The translations under genes and the position numbers were made by a program. From Clostridia bacterium (lineage in GTDB: Bacteria > Bacillota > Clostridia > Lutisporales > Lutisporaceae), in the NCBI GenBank assembly GCA_035628995.1, contig DASPIR010000029.1:82934-146933 (forward strand): a stretch of 64,000 bases of DNA, written 5' to 3'. Numbering within the stretch: position 1 is the first letter of the stretch; the number at the start of each line of letters is the position of its first letter. Of this stretch, positions 52,574 to 61,906 are shown one piece after another. The notes under the pieces were generated by a model. The model ran no database searches, was not told where the DNA came from, and saw only the letters and a program-made list of their open reading frames with translations.

Positions 52574-52807
52574 CTAGTGCTTTTTGCAATTACAGCCATG
52601 GTCGCAATCATGATGTTCATGTTTGCATTCATGCTCGTCCTCGACAAATTCAATTGAATCAAGCTGGTGTCTTACTTGCCCTTTTATATATTCAATATAT
52701 TTTCCCCTAAGCACCTGCTGCTCCAGCTTCTCTTCATCGTTCAAACCTTCCTGCTTGGATTTTTTAGCTAGCAAGTTTATCCTGTCTATCATTTCCTTAG
52801 TTATCAT
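52574..52807 (-). CDS. YnzC-type (DUF896) protein with metal-binding tail
   Basis: 77-aa protein. Residues 1-55 (MITKEMIDRINLLAKKSKQE, EEKLEQQVLRGKYIEYIKGQ) match the UPF0291/YnzC family of small SOS-linked or unknown-function proteins. The last 18 residues are ECKHEHHDCDHGCNCKKH, a Cys/His-rich tail not found in the B. subtilis protein. The start codon follows GATAGG directly downstream of the fchA stop. It is the fourth and last gene of the apparent hut unit, 8 bp after fchA. Confidence 0.85.
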   Translation of the reverse strand: MITKEMIDRINLLAKKSKQEGLNDEEKLEQQVLRGKYIEYIKGQVRHQLDSIEFVEDEHECKHEHHDCDHGCNCKKH

Positions 52808-52814
52808 ATCCTAC

Positions 52815-53459
52815 CTATCCTATCCTTGAATTCACGATGTCAAGCAGTTCATCATGAAGCTTACGGCCTTCGGCAGTAAACCTTCTGCATCTTTCATAAG
52901 CCTCTGTTCTGACAGCCTCATTTGCAATTCCCGGAAGGTTTATGTTTACATTCAATACTGCCCCTTCCAATCCTGAAAGGGCTAATAACGCCCCTACGCC
53001 TACATCAGAGACAGCATTCTTATTGCCATACCTGGCAATTGAAGTTTGATTCTTAAGCAGGTTAAAGCAGCTTTCAGCAGTCTTTAAAGGAACCTGCAGC
53101 GCATATAGACTTGCTTCCTGCATCTTCTCCCCACGTGCCTTTTTTTGTTCCTCTGTATCCTTAGGCAGCTTCATTGCCTCCATAAACTTATTGAAGGCTT
53201 GGGTATCCTCGTCAACCAATCCTGTAAGCTCCTTCTGAAGTGCCTTTACATTGTCGAATTCCTTCATGAACGCCTCTTTTATATGTTCATCCAAGCCCTC
53301 ATAAGTTTTCTTCCCAACTGATAGATTCACCACCATCATTGTAAGGGATGCGCCCAAGGCGCCTGACAATGCCGCTGTGCTGCCACCGCCGGGAGCAGGC
53401 TCGCTGCTCGCCAGCACATCACAGTAACTTCTTAAAGTCATATCCATTAATAAACTCAT
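52815..53459 (-). CDS. fchA: Methenyltetrahydrofolate cyclohydrolase / cyclodeaminase family protein
   Basis: 214-aa enzyme of the FTCD C-terminal domain family. ASSEPAPGGGSTAALSGALGA at the N-terminus is diagnostic, and DEDTQAFNKFMEAMKLPK, DVGVGALLALSGLEGAVLNV are also typical. It converts formimino- or methenyl-tetrahydrofolate. It lies 19 bp after hutI, so in this operon it probably acts on the formimino group released from histidine; the formiminotransferase itself is not visible in the window. Confidence 0.88.
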   Translation of the reverse strand: MSLLMDMTLRSYCDVLASSEPAPGGGSTAALSGALGASLTMMVVNLSVGKKTYEGLDEHIKEAFMKEFDNVKALQKELTGLVDEDTQAFNKFMEAMKLPKDTEEQKKARGEKMQEASLYALQVPLKTAESCFNLLKNQTSIARYGNKNAVSDVGVGALLALSGLEGAVLNVNINLPGIANEAVRTEAYERCRRFTAEGRKLHDELLDIVNSRIG

Positions 53460-53478
53460 AAATTCACCCCGCTAATGT

Positions 53479-54720
53479 TTAGTTTTTTATCATTCTTCCG
53501 TTTTCTACAACTACTTTTCCGCTCTTAATAACGGTATTTACATGGTTTATACCAAAATGATATACTATGTATTCGAGATTTGGGGCATCAAATATTACTA
53601 CATCAGCTTTCTTGCCCACTTCCAAGCTTCCGATTTCCCTTGCCCTGTCCACACCGTAAGCTGCATTCAAGGTCATTCCCTTTATTATCTCCTCTGGAGT
53701 CATTTTCATTCCAAAGCATGCAAAGGTCATTATGGACTGCAAGTTCTCAGTAGGACATGTGCCTGGATTGTAATCAGTTGCAATTGCTACCCTGACACCC
53801 ATCTCCATCATCTTTCTTGCTTGGGCATATTTACCCAGCATAAGATAGAAAGAGGTTCCCGGAAGCAGTATCGCTGTAACCCCGGCTTTTGCCATCGCAG
53901 CAATACCTTCCTCCGATGCAGCAAGCAGATGATCCGCTGACACAGCACCCATTGCCCCTGCAAGCTCCGCACCTTGGAGCGGAATTATTTCATCCGCATG
54001 TATCTTTAGCTTGAAGCCTTGCTCTTTGCCCTTCTGCATTATGATCCTAGACTCCTCGGGCGAAAATACACCCTCCTCGCAGAATACATCAATGAACTCC
54101 GCAAGGCCATTCTTCTTAACATAAGGCATAACCTTTTCACACATAAAGTCAATATAGCCTTGGGTATTTCCCTTGAACTCTTCCGGTATCGCATGAGCTC
54201 CCATATAAGTGGACACTATATCGACAGGATGGGAGGCATTAAGCTCAGCAGCCGCCTCAAGACACTTTATCTCGGTATCAAAATCAAGACCGTATCCGCT
54301 TTTGGCTTCCACAGTAGTAGTACCGTGGAGCAGCATCTCGTTCAGGCTCTTTTCTGCCTTTGCTTTCAGCTCTTCCTTGGAAGCTCCCCTTGTGTTTCTA
54401 ACGGTGCTTAATATTCCTCCGCCCATTTTCAGAATCTCCAGATAAGGTACCCCCTTGAGCTTCATAGGAAGCTCCTTTTCTCTGGAGCCTCCATGAACAA
54501 GGTGGGTATGGGCATCTATAAGTCCAGGGGTCACTGTCTTTCCGGCCGCATCAATTATTCTTGTATCCGGACCTGCCATATCCTTGGGAGCATTTCCTTC
54601 CCCCAGTGCTATTATTTTTCCGTCCTTTACTGCCAAATACCCATTCTCAATTATTCCTGCCCCTTCTACCTCGGTACAGGCTGCTATTACTGAAGCATTT
54701 ATTATCAAATCAGCTTTCAT
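53479..54720 (-). CDS. hutI: Imidazolonepropionase
   Basis: 413-aa amidohydrolase that opens imidazolonepropionate to N-formiminoglutamate. TVTPGLIDAHTHLVHGGSRE (metal-binding HxH), VEAKSGYGLD, KIHADEI, SADHLLA and ATDYNPGTCP are the family motifs. AAGAAGG precedes the ATG. Second gene of hutH-hutI-fchA with 21 bp to hutH. Confidence 0.95.
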   Translation of the reverse strand: MKADLIINASVIAACTEVEGAGIIENGYLAVKDGKIIALGEGNAPKDMAGPDTRIIDAAGKTVTPGLIDAHTHLVHGGSREKELPMKLKGVPYLEILKMGGGILSTVRNTRGASKEELKAKAEKSLNEMLLHGTTTVEAKSGYGLDFDTEIKCLEAAAELNASHPVDIVSTYMGAHAIPEEFKGNTQGYIDFMCEKVMPYVKKNGLAEFIDVFCEEGVFSPEESRIIMQKGKEQGFKLKIHADEIIPLQGAELAGAMGAVSADHLLAASEEGIAAMAKAGVTAILLPGTSFYLMLGKYAQARKMMEMGVRVAIATDYNPGTCPTENLQSIMTFACFGMKMTPEEIIKGMTLNAAYGVDRAREIGSLEVGKKADVVIFDAPNLEYIVYHFGINHVNTVIKSGKVVVENGRMIKN

Positions 54721-54741
54721 TCATTACACCTTCTTTATGAG

Positions 54742-56268
54742 TTATTCCAGTTCTCCTATTGCACTTTCCACTGCCTTTACAAAAGCTTCGGATTTAACCA
54801 TTTTGTCCAGTATATTCATGTCAGTATACATTATCCTGTCTTCATCTACAGGAGTCACTTCTTTTCTTATAACCTTATAAGCTTCTAAAGTACCCTTACC
54901 AAGCTTTACATCTCCTCTGAAGCTTATTGCCTGTGCTGCTGCGAAAGCTTCAATTCCCAATACTTTCTGCACGTTGTCCAATATAACTCTAGCCTTTCTC
55001 GCTGCAGTAGTTCCCATGCTCACATGGTCTTCCTGGTTCGCAGAGGAAGGAATGGAGTCTACACTTGCAGGATGTGCAAGAATTTTATTTTCCGATACTA
55101 TAGAAGCAGCCGCATACTGAGTTATCATAAAGCCTGAGTTCAACCCGCCTTTTCTTGTCAGGAATGCAGGAAGATCATTGAGCTGTGGATTTACTAATCT
55201 CTCCAATCTTCTTTCTGAAACATTGGCAAGCTCTGAAACTGCTATACCCAAGAAATCCATAGGAATAGCTATCGGCTGCCCATGGAAGTTTCCTCCGGAT
55301 ATTACCTGATCCTCATCGGCAAATACAATTGGGTTGTCAGTTACTGCATTCAATTCTATAGTTATCTTTTCCGCCACATATTGTATTGCATCTCTGCTGG
55401 CTCCATGTATCTGAGGTATGCACCTTAGTGTATATGCATCCTGAACTCTTATCTCTCCCTGTGAGGTTGTGAGTTCGCTTCCTTCAACCAATCTCAGCAT
55501 GTTTCTGGCAGCTGCCATCTGACCCTTTTGCCCTCTTACTTCATGCACCTTACTATCAAAGGCAGTTGTTATGCCTTTAAGTGCTTCCAGCGTCATAGCA
55601 GCTATTATGTCAGCATTCTTCATAAGATTTATAGCATCATGTGCGGCAAGTGCACCTATAGCCGTCATTACCGGAGTACCGTTAATAAGTGCAAGTCCTT
55701 CCTTGGAAGTCAGCTCTACCACTTTGATGCCCGCCTTGTCCATAGCTTCTTTGCCTGACAGCTTTTCTCCCTGATAAATTGCCTCTCCTTCACCCAACAT
55801 AATGAGAACCATGTTGGCAAGAGGGGCAAGGTCGCCGCTAGCTCCCAGAGAGCCTTTTTCAGGAATTATAGGATGCACTCCCTTATTCAGCATTTCAATC
55901 AATGTATTCACTGTTTCAAGTCTGATACCTGAAAAGCCCTTAGCAAGTGCGTTTATTCTCAAAAGCATTATTCCGCGTACTACCTCTTCGGCCAGTGGAT
56001 CTCCCATTGAACATGCATGGCTCACAATAAGATTTCTTTGCAATGTTTTGGTATCTTCCTTTGATATGAATACGTCGCTGAACTTTCCGAAGCCTGTAGT
56101 GATTCCGTACACCACAGCGCCCTTATCCACAAGGTTGTCAACATATTCTCTTGACTTTTTTATTCTGCCTATTGCCTGCTCAGTTAATTCGATTCTTTGG
56201 TTGTTTCTGGCAACATCAACAACATCTTTTATGGTTAAATGTTCACCATCAATCAACAAATGTCCCAT
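54742..56268 (-). CDS. hutH: Histidine ammonia-lyase
   Basis: 508-aa enzyme converting histidine to urocanate and ammonia. The MIO cofactor precursor Ala-Ser-Gly is in GSLGASGDLAPLA at residues 143-145, exactly the usual position; YGITTGFGKF precedes it and VSMGTTAARKA follows. ATG at 56268; AAGGAG lies 11 nt upstream and the GTG 12 bp earlier abuts it. First gene of the hut unit, behind a promoter and a 19-bp palindrome. Urocanate hydratase (hutU) is not adjacent. Confidence 0.96.
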   Translation of the reverse strand: MGHLLIDGEHLTIKDVVDVARNNQRIELTEQAIGRIKKSREYVDNLVDKGAVVYGITTGFGKFSDVFISKEDTKTLQRNLIVSHACSMGDPLAEEVVRGIMLLRINALAKGFSGIRLETVNTLIEMLNKGVHPIIPEKGSLGASGDLAPLANMVLIMLGEGEAIYQGEKLSGKEAMDKAGIKVVELTSKEGLALINGTPVMTAIGALAAHDAINLMKNADIIAAMTLEALKGITTAFDSKVHEVRGQKGQMAAARNMLRLVEGSELTTSQGEIRVQDAYTLRCIPQIHGASRDAIQYVAEKITIELNAVTDNPIVFADEDQVISGGNFHGQPIAIPMDFLGIAVSELANVSERRLERLVNPQLNDLPAFLTRKGGLNSGFMITQYAAASIVSENKILAHPASVDSIPSSANQEDHVSMGTTAARKARVILDNVQKVLGIEAFAAAQAISFRGDVKLGKGTLEAYKVIRKEVTPVDEDRIMYTDMNILDKMVKSEAFVKAVESAIGELE

Positions 56269-56297
56269 TCTAGAATACACTCCTTATTTATTAAATT

Positions 56298-56316
56298 AGT
56301 GCATATATTATGCACT
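56298..56316. promoter_or_regulatory. Probable hut operator
   Basis: AGTGCATA-TAT-TATGCACT, a perfect 8-3-8 palindrome immediately downstream of the hut -10 element and 30 bp before hutH. Its position over the transcription start fits a repressor site. Confidence 0.65.
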
Positions 56317-56345
56317 TTATCAGTTTTGTATAAACAGAACGTCAA
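56317..56345 (-). promoter_or_regulatory. hut promoter
   Basis: Reverse strand TTGACG (56340-56345), 17-bp spacer, TGATAA (56317-56322). Followed directly by the palindrome at 56298-56316. Confidence 0.6.
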
Positions 56346-56551
56346 ATAATTTTGTACGCCTGCCAAATATATTTTATCAGAATTGTATTGCTAAAGTAAA
56401 CAAAAAAGGATTCTTAAAGCATAGAAGCCTTCCATTATCAAATATGCAGTCACAGTGACGTTCGTTGACTTGCCTCGCTTCCGTAACCAGAACAAGTATA
56501 GCTGAATAATATATATTACTCGACTTTTTAGCGAAGAAAGGGAGCATCAAA

Positions 56552-57289
56552 ATGGTTATCCCCATAGGTTTTGATAAAAATTTGGCATTATTCCTTGCAG
56601 ATTGCTGTCTCCAGGCATACAATCAGTTTAACTGCAAAGGAACTTTTGATGTGCCCGGAGGTTATACTCTGGTTGATTCCATAGTGGCTGCGCCCGCCAG
56701 GACAAATGATTTGTACGGCTTCATTATAGAATCCGACCACAGCATAATAATCTCCTTCAGAGGAAGCAAATCCAACCCCGATTGGATTGCCGATGCGACA
56801 ATATCGCAGACTTATTTCCCTTATACCCGTATTAAGCTTGGTATCCATTCGGGTTTTGCGGCTATATATAACGCCTGCAGGCAGCAGATAATGGATGTGT
56901 TAAACACTCTGAGCAGCTCAAAACAACTTTTCATCACTGGCCACAGCCTGGGAGGAGCCCTTGCGATACTTTGCTCTCTGGATGCAGCTGCCAACACAGT
57001 CTATAATAACCCGGTCATGTATAACTTTGGGAGTCCAAGAGTAGGCAATTCCAAGTTTGTAGAGATCTATAACGAGGTTATCGATAATAGTGTAAGAATT
57101 GTAAACACAAACGACGTAGTGCCCCTGCTGCCTCCGGCGGTAGTGCATCCTCCACTTTCAAACGAGCTCCTGTACTATAGGCATGTGAAGGATCTGCTTA
57201 CAATTGCAGTGCAGACTGGCAGCATATTGAGGAATCATCTGGTGGAGAATTATGTCAATGGGTTAATGGCGATGGGCAATGGGCAATAG
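56552..57289 (+). CDS. Class 3 lipase family protein
   Basis: 245-aa alpha/beta-hydrolase. The nucleophile elbow GHSLGGALAI carries the catalytic Ser; IISFRGSKSNPDWIADA and NFGSPRVGNSKF and the NTNDVVPLLPP block (Asp, followed by His in YYRHVKDL) complete the pattern of fungal-type lipases. No signal peptide, so it is probably intracellular. AAAGGGAG precedes the ATG. The last codons (GLMAMGNGQ) lie in the heptamer array starting at 57274, so the C-terminus has been shaped by the repeat. Confidence 0.9.
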   Translation: MVIPIGFDKNLALFLADCCLQAYNQFNCKGTFDVPGGYTLVDSIVAAPARTNDLYGFIIESDHSIIISFRGSKSNPDWIADATISQTYFPYTRIKLGIHSGFAAIYNACRQQIMDVLNTLSSSKQLFITGHSLGGALAILCSLDAAANTVYNNPVMYNFGSPRVGNSKFVEIYNEVIDNSVRIVNTNDVVPLLPPAVVHPPLSNELLYYRHVKDLLTIAVQTGSILRNHLVENYVNGLMAMGNGQ

Positions 57290-57308
57290 GCAATAGGCAA
57301 TAGGGTAT
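57274..57308. repeat. Heptamer array (RGGCAAT)
   Basis: GGGCAAT, GGGCAAT, AGGCAAT, AGGCAAT, AGGGTAT. It contains the stop codon of the lipase gene. Confidence 0.75.
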
Positions 57309-57413
57309 TCCTTTTGGGTATTGATGTACGAATGCCAAAGCAGCCATGTAAATAGCCAAAGTAGCTTATACCGTGCTATGACACGGCTGCTCTAATTTTC
57401 TTCATGCTCCAAT

Positions 57414-59324
57414 CTATTTCTTTTTACCTCTTGCTGAAGGTCTTGCGGCTCTTGATTTCCGTGGACTTTCTTTTATTTCAGGCCTACTCCCGCTTCTTGA
57501 ACTTCTTCTCCCGCTGCCCATATTCTTTGGTGGCTTTATCAGGCACTTTTCATCAAAGCCTATCAGATCTTCCCTTCCACCTGCCTTAAGCGCCTTGTAT
57601 ACCAGTTCGTAGTTCTTGGGGTCCCTATACTGTATCAATGCTCTCTGCATAGCCTTTTCCTCAGGGTCCTTGGGAACATACACATGCTTCATGGTTCTCG
57701 GATCAAGCTCAGTATAGTACATGCAGGTGGACAGTGTGCCCGGAGTCGGGTAAAACTCCTGTATCTGCTCCGGGTTATAACCCATATCCCTCACATATTC
57801 CGCAAGCTCAATAGCAGCCCCAAGGTCTGAACCCGGGTGGGCCGACATGAGATAGGGAACAAGATACTGCTCCTTTCGAAGCCGCTTATTCATATCAAAG
57901 TATTTTTTTACGAACTTGTCATATGTGCCTTTCCCTGGCTTGCCCATATACCGGAGCACCTTGTCAGACACATGCTCGGGAGCCACCTTGAGCTGCCCGC
58001 TTATATGGTTTTCGCAAAGCTCTTTTAGAAACTCATCGTCCTTGTCAGCCAGCATATAGTCATATCTCAAGCCTGAACGAACAAATACCTTTTTTACGCC
58101 GGGCAGAGACCTGAGCTTTCGGAGCAGCGTTATATAATCCTTGTGGTCCACCTTGAGATTCTTACAGGGCGCAGGATAAAGACACTGCCTGTTCTTGCAC
58201 ACCCCTTCTTTAAGCTGTTTATCGCAGGCGGCAGCTCTGAAGTTTGCTGTCGGCCCCCCTACATCATGTATATAGCCTTTAAATTCCGGATCCTTCAAAA
58301 GCTGTTCCGCTTCTTCAATTATTGATTCATGGCTTCTGCTCTGCACAACTCTGCCTTGATGAAAATTTAAAGCACAGAAGGAGCAGCCGCCAAAGCACCC
58401 CCGCTGAGAAACCAGACTGAATTTTACTTCCTTAAGAGCAGGTATGCCTCCCTGACCCTCATAAATCGGATGATATTCCCTGGTAAAGGGCAGACTGTAT
58501 ACATCATCAAGCTCTATTCTTGTCATGGTGGCAGTAGGCGGATTTTGTACCAAAAATCTTTCTCCATGGGGCTGTATCAGTACCTTTCCGGTATGATAGT
58601 CCTGTTCTCTGTATTGAAACATGAAAGCCTGGGCATATTTTCTGGTGCTGTCCCGAACCTCCTCGTAGCTTGGTATCACTGTTGAGTCCTGTATGTTATC
58701 AAGCTCTGAGGTTATGTAGGCAGTGCCGTTTATATAGGTTGCATATTTTATTTCCATTCCTGAGTCAAGGGCTTCTGCCACTTGTATTATAGGTTTTTCT
58801 CCCATTCCATATATCAGAAGGTCTGCCCTGCTGTCAAACAGTATGGATCTCCTGACCTGATTGTCCCAGAAGTCATAGTGTGCGAATCTCCGAAGACTGG
58901 CTTCAATTCCCCCTATTATAATGGGCACATCCTTATAGGCCTCCCTGAGTCTGTTGCAATATACTGTAACTGCCCTATCCGGCCGCTTTCCCCTTGCACC
59001 ACCCGGAGAATAAAGGTCCTCCCGCCTGTGCTTCATACTGGCAGTATAGTGATTGACCATTGAATCCATGTTGCCCGAAGACACCAGAAAGGCAAGGCGC
59101 GGCTTGCCCAAGACCTTGAAGGCGTCCGTGTTTCTCCAGTCAGGCTGAGGAATTATACCCACCGTATAGCCTCGGTTCTCCAAAACCCTTGTTATTACGG
59201 CATGACCAAAGCTTGGATGGTCTACATATGCATCTCCGCTTATACATATGAAATCAAGCTGCTCTATTTTTCTTTTCTGCATGTCTTCCTTCGAAATAGG
59301 AAGAAAATCGTCCCTGTTAATCAA
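57414..59324 (-). CDS. ygiQ: YgiQ-type radical SAM protein
   Basis: 636-aa UPF0313 protein. [20 protein letters not shown] and [15 protein letters not shown] at the N-terminus, [17 protein letters not shown], the radical SAM cluster CFGGCSFC (Cys-x3-Cys-x2-Cys) and [20 protein letters not shown]. The C-terminal 45 residues are basic and Ser/Arg-rich. The frame is open to 59381, but those codons lie in a heptamer array; the TTG at 59324 behind GGATGTGA gives the normal N-terminus. Biochemical role unknown; it is a single-gene unit. Confidence 0.9.
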   Translation of the reverse strand: MINRDDFLPISKEDMQKRKIEQLDFICISGDAYVDHPSFGHAVITRVLENRGYTVGIIPQPDWRNTDAFKVLGKPRLAFLVSSGNMDSMVNHYTASMKHRREDLYSPGGARGKRPDRAVTVYCNRLREAYKDVPIIIGGIEASLRRFAHYDFWDNQVRRSILFDSRADLLIYGMGEKPIIQVAEALDSGMEIKYATYINGTAYITSELDNIQDSTVIPSYEEVRDSTRKYAQAFMFQYREQDYHTGKVLIQPHGERFLVQNPPTATMTRIELDDVYSLPFTREYHPIYEGQGGIPALKEVKFSLVSQRGCFGGCSFCALNFHQGRVVQSRSHESIIEEAEQLLKDPEFKGYIHDVGGPTANFRAAACDKQLKEGVCKNRQCLYPAPCKNLKVDHKDYITLLRKLRSLPGVKKVFVRSGLRYDYMLADKDDEFLKELCENHISGQLKVAPEHVSDKVLRYMGKPGKGTYDKFVKKYFDMNKRLRKEQYLVPYLMSAHPGSDLGAAIELAEYVRDMGYNPEQIQEFYPTPGTLSTCMYYTELDPRTMKHVYVPKDPEEKAMQRALIQYRDPKNYELVYKALKAGGREDLIGFDEKCLIKPPKNMGSGRRSSRSGSRPEIKESPRKSRAARPSARGKKK

Positions 59325-59350
59325 AAAATCACATCCGAATATATATTTTG

Positions 59351-59378
59351 CTGCGTGCTGCGTGCCACGTGGCTCGTG
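59351..59378. repeat. Degenerate heptamer array (CTGCGTG-like)
   Basis: CTGCGTG, CTGCGTG, CCACGTG, GCTCGTG: four consecutive 7-bp units upstream of ygiQ. Confidence 0.65.
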
Positions 59379-59457
59379 CAAGCCTAGGTATTCCTATATG
59401 GTCTGGTACACGATATTTAGTACTTGTAATGCTAAAGACGATATTGTTTTATTTATT

Positions 59458-59500
59458 ATCCGTGTATTCCGTGGAATTCAGTGTCTTCAGTGTTATCCGT
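59458..59500. repeat. Half copy of the long hairpin repeat at 8549
   Basis: Read on the reverse strand, ACGGATAACACTGAAGACAC and the following 22 bases match the left arm of the 8549-8655 hairpin with few changes. The second arm is absent. Confidence 0.7.
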
Positions 59501-59512
59501 CCCCCCCGAAAC

Positions 59513-60064
59513 CTATTTTAGACTAAACGTTGAAACCGGCGTGTAAAGCCTTTTTCCTCCTGCTTCCTCACTTTTTATCAGGGAAATCTCCCCGATTTCA
59601 ATGGTCTTGAAGCTTTGAAAGTTTACTTTCTCCTTAAGCTCTTCAAAGGGTATCTTCAGTACTAAATCCTGAGCTATTGTTATGTGCGGGGTATAGGCCT
59701 TCATTTCCTTTTTCATACCCAGCCTGTGCATTTCCTCCTCCATATCGGAATACAATGCCACCAGCTTATCCAATTCCCCTGAAAACCCCAACCAGAGGGC
59801 ATGAATACTCCCTTTGCCATCAAAGTAGCCGATTTTGTCTATGTTAAGGTAGATTTTCTGGTGCCTTGAGGCAATACCCTTGAGTGACTTTCCAATGTCG
59901 ACAGTTTTGGCTTGCTGAACTTCGCCGAGGAACTTAAGTGTCAGGTGAAAGTTCCCTACATACTTGAATCTTCCTCTTTCTGAGTTTTGCCGTACTATAT
60001 GCTGTATGCCCGCGATACTGTCCTTTACATCCCTGTTAAAATCCGCCCCTATAAATGTTCTCAT
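59513..60064 (-). CDS. thpR: RNA 2',3'-cyclic phosphodiesterase
   Basis: 183-aa member of the 2H phosphoesterase family. Both HxT motifs are present: FHLTLKFLGEV and YTPHITIAQ. It opens 2',3'-cyclic phosphate ends of RNA. ATG at 60064 lies 7 nt after GGAGG; the first TTG overlaps that spacing. Followed on the same strand by an AT-rich space toward ygiQ; not closely linked to other genes. Confidence 0.9.
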   Translation of the reverse strand: MRTFIGADFNRDVKDSIAGIQHIVRQNSERGRFKYVGNFHLTLKFLGEVQQAKTVDIGKSLKGIASRHQKIYLNIDKIGYFDGKGSIHALWLGFSGELDKLVALYSDMEEEMHRLGMKKEMKAYTPHITIAQDLVLKIPFEELKEKVNFQSFKTIEIGEISLIKSEEAGGKRLYTPVSTFSLK

Positions 60065-60138
60065 GGACAAGCCTCCCCTATATATTAGTGCTTATTAACA
60101 TAACATATTTCCATTCAATCAAAATGTTAATAACGCAC

Positions 60139-60468
60139 CTAAAGTACCGCTATAACGTATGATACAATCACAATCAATACCCCCGCCACTATTAGTATGT
60201 ATCCCCACATAAGGCCTTCCCTTTTTTGTACAGCAACTTCTTCCCCTCTTTTTGCTTTCCTGAGCTTGGATTTGAGCACGGAAAAAGGTAGAACGCTCCA
60301 TATACCTCCTGCCACTGAAGTAAGTATTCCAACACTGAATATGTAATTGCTTATTATAAAATTATTTACAGAGTGGCCGTATACTAATAATGCTGCCAAG
60401 GTTGGGAGTATTACACCAATTGCTGTAATCGCAGCAGCATTTACTATAGTTTTTACTCTTTTATCCAT
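60139..60468 (-). CDS. Small three-span membrane protein
   Basis: 109-aa protein with hydrophobic segments at about 9-30, 38-61 and 88-109 and a basic cytoplasmic loop (KSKLRKAKRGEEVAVQKRE) between the second and third. Resembles DUF3899-like small membrane proteins, not secure. It follows the DUF72 gene by 24 bp and may be cotranscribed with it. Confidence 0.68.
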   Translation of the reverse strand: MDKRVKTIVNAAAITAIGVILPTLAALLVYGHSVNNFIISNYIFSVGILTSVAGGIWSVLPFSVLKSKLRKAKRGEEVAVQKREGLMWGYILIVAGVLIVIVSYVIAVL

Positions 60469-60492
60469 GATATATCCGCCTTCCGTATAGTT

Positions 60493-61269
60493 TTATTCTG
60501 CTATTCCCAGCAATCTTTTAAGCATAATACCGTTTATTACAGCTTGAGCTCTGAAATGATTGTTAAAGCTTACAAAGCATTTTTCAGACTGTTTCTCAAG
60601 CTCCAATATCTTCCCTTTCCACTGCTCCAGTTCGCTCTCCTTATAGAGATAATCATATCTCTCATACGCTTCCTTATGATCCCACCATTTTTCATCGTTT
60701 CTTCCATGGAACCTGACATAAGCGACTTTGGAGGTGCCTATTGCGCTTCGGTCCAAAAGTCCCGCAACTGATGGCTCATCTACACAGACATAACCCAAGT
60801 CGTTCGAACGCAGGAGCTCCATGGTTCTGTCATTAGCCCACTTGTTGTTCCTGAATTCCACCACCATATCAAAATCGGCAAATCTTTCCCTGAGACCAAG
60901 AATATAGTCCATATTCTCCTTGTTGAAGTGGAAGGAATATGGAAACTGGGAGACCAGGCACCCCAGCTTTCCGGCCTGCTTCAGCACTTCCACCGCGCCA
61001 AGAAAATCCTCGTAGTCCTTATCCCGCGCATCTCTCGCGTGAGTCATTGACTGATGCAGCTTGACAGTAAAAACAAATCCATCTCCTGTCTTTTTCTGCA
61101 TATTGTAAAACATAAAGGCATTAGGTATCTTATAATAAGTAGAATTAATCTCTGTGAAGTCAAAGGAGCCGGAATAAATGCCCAACATATCCCCAGCCTT
61201 CGCATCTTCAGGATAGAATGGCCCTACCCAATCCTTATAGCTGTATCCCGATGTTCCTACATATATCAT
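60493..61269 (-). CDS. DUF72 (YecE) family protein
   Basis: 258-aa TIM-barrel protein. VGTSGYSYKDWVGPFYPE at the N-terminus, EINSTYY, FTVKLHQSMTH, FPYSFHFN, EFRNNKW and YVRFHGRN are the DUF72 hallmarks. Function not established. Cotranscribed with the small membrane protein downstream. Ribosome binding site GGAGTGC. Confidence 0.9.
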   Translation of the reverse strand: MIYVGTSGYSYKDWVGPFYPEDAKAGDMLGIYSGSFDFTEINSTYYKIPNAFMFYNMQKKTGDGFVFTVKLHQSMTHARDARDKDYEDFLGAVEVLKQAGKLGCLVSQFPYSFHFNKENMDYILGLRERFADFDMVVEFRNNKWANDRTMELLRSNDLGYVCVDEPSVAGLLDRSAIGTSKVAYVRFHGRNDEKWWDHKEAYERYDYLYKESELEQWKGKILELEKQSEKCFVSFNNHFRAQAVINGIMLKRLLGIAE

Positions 61270-61305
61270 CCTATTGCACTCCTATCAAAAAAATGAAGAC
61301 ATAGA

Positions 61306-61337
61306 AAAAGTATGCAGCCAATTTGGTGCATACTTTT
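61306..61337 (-). terminator. Terminator of the YkuS-like gene
   Basis: AAAAGTATGCA / TGCATACTTTT with a 10-nt loop, T-rich on the reverse strand. Confidence 0.82.
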
Positions 61338-61373
61338 ATTTTATACAAGTACGAGCGTATATTCCACATTAAT

Positions 61374-61643
61374 TTATCTTTTCTTCAAATCTGCAGCCCT
61401 TAATACCTCGTCATAAATTTCATCCTCGGTTTTACCATTGGCATTTATTACTGCTGTATTAGTCACCACATCTTCCATTCCCATAAAGTTGGAATCAGAA
61501 CCGCTGACAACAATGGCATCAAATTTGTCCAAGGTTCTCTGAGAATCTTTATTATTGCTGTCCAGCTCCTCTACAGAGCAATCCTTGCTTTCCAGGTACC
61601 TTTTAACATTGCTTAACGGCTTTTCTATGCCTACCTTCTTCAT
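61374..61643 (-). CDS. UPF0180 (YkuS) family protein
   Basis: 89-aa protein. KKVGIEKPLSNVKRYLESK, FDAIVVSGSDSNFMGMEDV and VINANGKTEDEIYDEVLRAA match the YkuS family of small proteins of unknown function in spore-forming Bacillota. ATG at 61643 lies 7 nt after GGAGG; the ATG 6 bp earlier is too close to it. Single gene with its own terminator. Confidence 0.9.
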   Translation of the reverse strand: MKKVGIEKPLSNVKRYLESKDCSVEELDSNNKDSQRTLDKFDAIVVSGSDSNFMGMEDVVTNTAVINANGKTEDEIYDEVLRAADLKKR

Positions 61644-61906
61644 ATCCATACCTCCAAAATCTGATTTTCATTTCATAAAAGTATTATTCTCTAATTTATA
61701 ATTTTTAATGATAATTTTTTGGGACTATACATTATGGCAAAATTAGTCTAAAATGGTTAATAAGTATCTTGTTAATTAATTTTTCCATGTGAATTTCTTA
61801 GTTCAGTAAAATTTGACTCCTTTGTAGATTTCAAACCTGTGATTCCAATAATGCAGTTTGAAATTTTTATGTCTTTAGATATTAATAAGAGTAAAGGATG
61901 ATTCAT

